Assembly (NCBI GenBank): GCA_003254905.1 | Contig: QANU01001671.1 | Location: forward strand, 440,717 to 504,716 | Length of the DNA: 64,000 nucleotides | Direction of reading: 5' to 3' | Source: Nissolia schottii | Taxonomy: Eukaryota; Streptophyta; Magnoliopsida; Fabales; Fabaceae | Part shown: piece by piece, positions 59,419 to 64,000 of the stretch | Numbering within the stretch: the stretch's first letter is position 1 | How the letters are laid out: every line of letters begins with the position of its first letter | Program-made: the position numbers and the translations under genes | The notes under the pieces: generated by a model | Database searches by the model: none | Told to the model about the DNA's origin: nothing | What the model saw: the letters and a program-made list of their open reading frames with translations, nothing else

Positions 59419-62400
59419 TTATGCTTGCAATTCCGTCACGGGGGAACCCCAAATTCCTCTCTTTCTTAATAATGGTGGATTCAGAGAAGCTTGAATCTCT
59501 TCCAGTGTACGCCCCATGGTCTCCGGCACTAGCTTTGCTACAAATACAACAGTGAAGCCACATATGCTAGAGAATATGAAGAAAGTTCCTGCCCAAAACA
59601 AAACACCAAAATTTAATTTATTCCACTTATATAAGCACTCCTAACCAAGGCCAAGGGTAAAATGGGAATCTAACTACCTGCTGAGTTCCAACTCATGAGG
59701 AAGTTAAAGGCAAATGATACAATCCAAGAGCACAACCAGCTAACCATGGTCACCAGGCTTCCAGCAGACCCCTTCACGTTGATGGGAAATATCTATAAAA
59801 TATGAAAATTATTCAGTCATGTTGCTATTTATTTTAATGGTCAAATTTTTATGCCATATTTAAGCTGAGGCATATTACGGGAGAAAGTGATGTTTTTATT
59901 TTTATTTTTTACTTAAAAGTTTAGGTAGATTTAACAACAATCATCTAGCTAGGGGTCATTGCATGCTTCCATACTCTCTGAGCACTTATAGAGGTATCTA
60001 TAAATCACCCCTCAAAATGGCATTCACATTGAGAGCGGAAATATAATCCACGTACTTTTGGGATATGAGTTGATTTTTTATTAATTGTGTCAACCATCTT
60101 TGGCAAAAAGTGATAAGTTATTCATCATTGTCTTGTCTCTAATGTATGTAAGTTTGGTACCAGAGACATAAGGACAGAGAAGAAAAAATTATTGTCTCTA
60201 CAAGTCCCAATTCTGTATCCTCCAGACAAAAATTTTTTGTCATAATTTCAATGAAGCATAGAAAATATAGGAATTTTCTATTCTTGTGTCTTTATCCCCC
60301 TGTTATGTCTGTGGTAACAAATGCAACCTAAAGAATTATACTTTAATAACTCAATTTGGATACAAGTTAACTTTATAGTAGATTTTTGCACAAGCAACTA
60401 CCTCAGACATTATAACCCAGGGAATTCCACCCATGCCAAGCGAGAAAGATCCTGTATATACCTGCTCATCACGACAATTAAAAGGTGAATTACCTTTGTC
60501 TATCAATTCATACGTAAATTGGTTCGAATGACAACAAGAACAGAATATTTATCATAAACCTTCTAACATTAGAGGCACAGTGGAATTCTGGAAACCAAAT
60601 CTATCTCAAGAAAGCTAATACAAGTTTAATGAAATCCGATAGTGAAAGAATTAGGCACATAATAAAAGTTCTAGCAAGAACTTATGATCTTCATGAGAAC
60701 AATATATCCTACTCTCAACCGGGCAATTTATGCAGAAAATATTAGGTAGTAATATTTTATCACCCTTCTTATACAATGATAAAACAAGAGCAATTGATTT
60801 GAATTTCTGCTTTGTTACTTATCCAATTAAACTTATGAGATTCCATACTATAGTTGAAGATTCTTCAAATAATGGTGCATTAATACAACATAAGCATTTC
60901 CATTGCTAAATCATTACCAGTACACCTACGAGCGCTAGAATGGGACCGGCTTCCTTCCATTTATGCACGTCCTGCATGTTAAAGCAAGCGTAATTAAGTA
61001 ATCAATCTTGAAAAACAACTTAATAGAGCAGATTTTGTTATTCAAAGAACCTGCAAAGAGAATGATAGGGCCACGAGGAAGCATCCTAAGCATGTTCCTG
61101 CAGCAGAGACCTGTATATAAACAGAAGAGAAATGATGTTCGTACATATTTTCTAGTGCCCAAGACAAAACTATTAGACAAAAGTGGATAATACACTGCCA
61201 GGGAGCGGACCCCCCATTTTAATGAGGGTGTGTCTGACAATGAGTCAATTTTTTAGTACACGTGAGTACTTTATGCAGAAACATTTTGTTTTGGATTCAG
61301 AATTTTCACTAGAGTGCAAGAAAGATGAAAAACCTAAGCTAAACCCTCTTTTACCAGCAAAAGTGGCCGTCTTCCAGATTTATCCATCAAGAGTACTCCC
61401 AATGTTGTCATTGGAACCTACAAAAGAATGAAATGACTCCTCTTATACAGCATGAAGAAGAAAGAACAGAACTAAACTGAATGAAGATGATTAGGAACCT
61501 GAACAGCAACCATTGCTATTGTTCCAATACTTCCCGAAAACCCTGTCATAGATAATGAACTCTTGCTTTCGTGAGAATTGTGTTATAAATCCAAGGTCAT
61601 GTTTGGTTTTTGTTTTCGTTTCTTGCTTTCACGATTTTGATAAGGAAATATTGAAAACAGAAAATGGAAACAATAAAATAGAATTGTTTTGTTTTCATTG
61701 TTTTCTTCACGAAATACTAAAATACAGGATACAAATTAAAAACAAGAGAAGAAAACAAAAACCAAGTAGACTCTAGTATGTTCATATTCGTGAATCATGA
61801 TCTTCTCCAGCACCTACCAGCAGAGATAAATATAGAATTTGCATAGAAAACAATGCCATTAACCCCTCCAAACTGTTGTAGTATCTTCAGGCCGACTCCA
61901 ACCTAACCAAGTAACCAAATACCGTAAGTGTCTGCGAAAAGGTTAAGATAGATGTGCGTGAGTAGATGATCTAACTTAGAAAGCTCACAGTAAGTGACTT
62001 CAAATACTGCAATTGAAACAAGCCAATGATGCTGGCTTCTGAATGCTGCTGAACGGCCATTGTATAATCCTACAAAAAAGGTAAACTGTATAAAATAATA
62101 TGATTTCTCTTTTATCTCTTTTACCTACAAACATTTATTATTTACTCTAATTTCAGCGGCCTCTTGAGAAACATCAGCATTCTCCCCCCTGAGGCGCTGC
62201 AAAGCAGATTCACTCCCTTCCACGTGACCAATCTTCGCCTGCGGATATTGTAAATATCGCTTTTAGTTGTGAACTTGTGATATTTTTTGTATAATGACAT
62301 CTCTTGACTCCAATCATTTGAAAAAAAGTGATGAAAATTTTCAGTTGCTTACAGCAGCCACGGACAACTCACCAACCACCTGGGAGACTCAGGAATGAAG

Positions 62401-64000
62401 GACAGACTCAGAAGCTGTACAAGACATGGAATAGTTCCTGAGATTAACGATAAACAAAATACGCGAGTTACATCAAATCCATTTCCTAGTTTCACTTTGT
62501 TGAAACCAACACTGGGAAGAAGACCATTTACCTATTAGAGCCAAAATCCGCCAATTCAAGAATGCTCCAATAAGGTAAGTTAATGATACCCCACAACAGA
62601 TCATTAACTGTCAAAATAAATACCACATAAGGTATTGAAATAAGTCCATGCTTGAAATATGTAATGGTACACACAAAGAAAGTTACAATGATATTAAGAG
62701 AATGTTTTGTTGCTTTAGTTTACCTGATGAACTGTGGTGAATCCCCCTCGAAGATTCTTCGGTGTTATTTCTGCTATATAAACTGGTACCTATTAATTAT
62801 ATTATAGAAAGGGAACAACCGAATTAATTTGCTGTTCTTTTGAGCGGCTGAATACCGTTTGAACCGCAATTATGACAAATTAAAAGTCATAGCATTACCA
62901 CATAAGATAAAAGGCCCATCCCACATCCTACCAACAGTCTTCCAATGTAAAGCCACCAAGCAACCTTCAAAGTGTTCAAACATCAACCACTGAACTTTTG
63001 GAAATCCCGTGGGGGACAAGTAAATTCAACTGATAGAATCTTAGGGTCTGATTGGTTTCTGTTTTTCATTTCTTTCATTTCCTGATCTCAACATGTTTCT
63101 TGTTTTTACAAGATTTTTGTACAGGACATGAAACATGTCAAAAACAGAAAACTATGATAGAAACCAAACAAGCCCTTAGTGGCCCAGATTCCGGCGCCCT
63201 TACTTTATCCATCTAGTTAATTGTGTTCAAAGAAATTTTGCTTAAGAGTCTAATGGATGGCTAATTAAGAATGATGACTGAAACTAGCGTGTAAGCGTAA
63301 TTACTTCGAGAAATATAGGAATGAAGTTATGAAGTCAAAGAAATGGCAAAGCTACCTTTGAGAATGCTATGGCAAGCCATCCAAAGATGCATAACACCTC
63401 CGAGAATCCCATGGCCTGCTTTGCAGATTGCAAAATAACCAAAGAACAATAAATGATAAGACAGAAAACGTTCAAGTTAAATGTAGACAGTACACAATTT
63501 GTGGAATACACAAAAATGGGAGAAACTTACAACTCGACGACCCGTATAATCAGCTATTCTACCACTCACAAAGGCACCAATTATTGCTCCAATTGTTAAT
63601 ATTGAACCAAAAAATGAATACTGCATAAACGCAAAGAGTTTGTCATTGGGACACACACCACAATCAAATGAGGCCAATAGATTGTTTTTTTAAGTGCTTC
63701 TCTCAATTCATGAACAAAAATAGTTTCAATGCTCAATCCAATTCCAATACATGATAAAGAAACAAGAGAAATTCTTGTGTAGTACTGTAGCATCGTGTTA
63801 CATATGCTCCAAACTACATAATAAATGACATTTCAGCCTTCGTCTTGGGGAGTGGACACTTGCCACTACAGCCAAAAATGTCATTAATTATGTGGTGTAT
63901 AGCATATTCAGCATGACATTAGCTCCAGAACCATATAAGAATTTCTCATAAGATTCAAACCTCGGCAACACTGAGAGTGAGGTCATCCATGATTCCATAT
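59419..64000 (-). CDS. ERD6-like monosaccharide transporter (5' end beyond window)
   Basis: Seventeen exons visible on the minus strand, 428 aa: 64000-63961 (partial), 63620-63531, 63415-63356, 62964-62899, 62789-62724, 62607-62532, 62437-62373, 62238-62146, 62069-61989, 61902-61818, 61542-61499, 61417-61355, 61110-61051, 60971-60918, 60461-60402, 59792-59678, 59588-59419. Sugar-porter signatures: [10 protein letters not shown] after the second membrane segment, [50 protein letters not shown] and [13 protein letters not shown]. This is the ERD6-like branch of the major facilitator superfamily, known mostly as tonoplast proton-coupled sugar exporters induced by drought or senescence. The reading is intact throughout. 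The tail after EIQASLN ([19 protein letters not shown]) is longer than I expect for the family. The initiator and first exon(s) are right of the window. Confidence 0.92.
61599..61766. mobile_element. Foldback MITE in transporter intron (TTTGGTTT ends), copy 1
   Basis: The left end catgtttggtttttgttttc pairs in reverse with ctacttggtttttgttttct, both continuing with tNtcttg. Lies in the intron between exons 61818-61902 and 61499-61542. Confidence 0.65.
63045..63176. mobile_element. Foldback MITE in transporter intron (TTTGGTTT ends), copy 2
   Basis: The left end gggtctgattggtttctgtt pairs in reverse with gggcttgtttggtttctatc, and further in tgtttttcattt pairs with tgtttttgacat. Flanked by TTAG on both sides. 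Lies in the intron between exons 62899-62964 and 63356-63415. Confidence 0.65.

Overview
The window is nuclear DNA of a flowering plant: AT-rich intergenic space, intron-split genes with GT-AG (and one AT-AC) junctions, nuclear-type tRNA genes, and many short inverted-repeat transposons. The protein similarities recalled from memory are to eudicots. A papilionoid legume is my best guess from the repeat style, but that is an inference, not a proof. One ambiguous base (n) lies at 58408.

Layout. 1-5.4 kb: repeats only, including a hAT-type terminus, a Copia LTR-like fossil and another LTR-retroelement scrap. 5.5-7.5 kb (-): an F-box/FBD protein. 7.6-12.8 kb: MITEs and a duplicated AT-rich block. 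12.9-19.5 kb (+): glutathione synthetase, 12 exons, 544 aa, with a plastid-type leader and an AT-AC U12-type intron. 20.6-22.2 kb (-): a DUF1068 protein with a 24-nt exon. 23.7-25.7 kb (-): a LINE carcass split by a 395-bp palindromic element with an 8-bp target duplication. 27.2-29.1 kb (-): an AT74-like histidine phosphatase. 29.9-34.1 kb: a decayed hAT transposon and a nest of Stowaway-like MITEs inside a duplicated block. 34.2-36 kb: tRNA-Ala(CGC), a tRNA-derived SINE with a perfect 17-bp target duplication, and a tRNA-Gly relic. 36.3-51.6 kb (+): a complete PIEZO mechanosensitive channel gene, 21 exons, about 2463 aa. 53.0 kb: tRNA-Ser(UGA). 54.4-55.0 kb: a hAT-like element built of AAACTCG units with a perfect 8-bp target duplication. 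55.3-56.1 kb (-): a FANTASTIC FOUR protein. 59.4-64.0 kb (-): an ERD6-like sugar transporter whose 5' end runs off the window.

The genes do not form a pathway. They are independent housekeeping or regulatory loci: thiol synthesis, mechanosensing, sugar export, meristem-size control and protein turnover. Exon sums of the five multi-exon genes lying wholly inside the window are divisible by three with no internal stop, so these models look intact. The strongest signals for a second look are the AT-AC intron, the Ala-Ala substrate determinant and promoter geometry of the glutathione synthetase gene, the ATGA-overlapping upstream ORF of PIEZO, and the matched palindromic elements at 24.3 and 42.6 kb.
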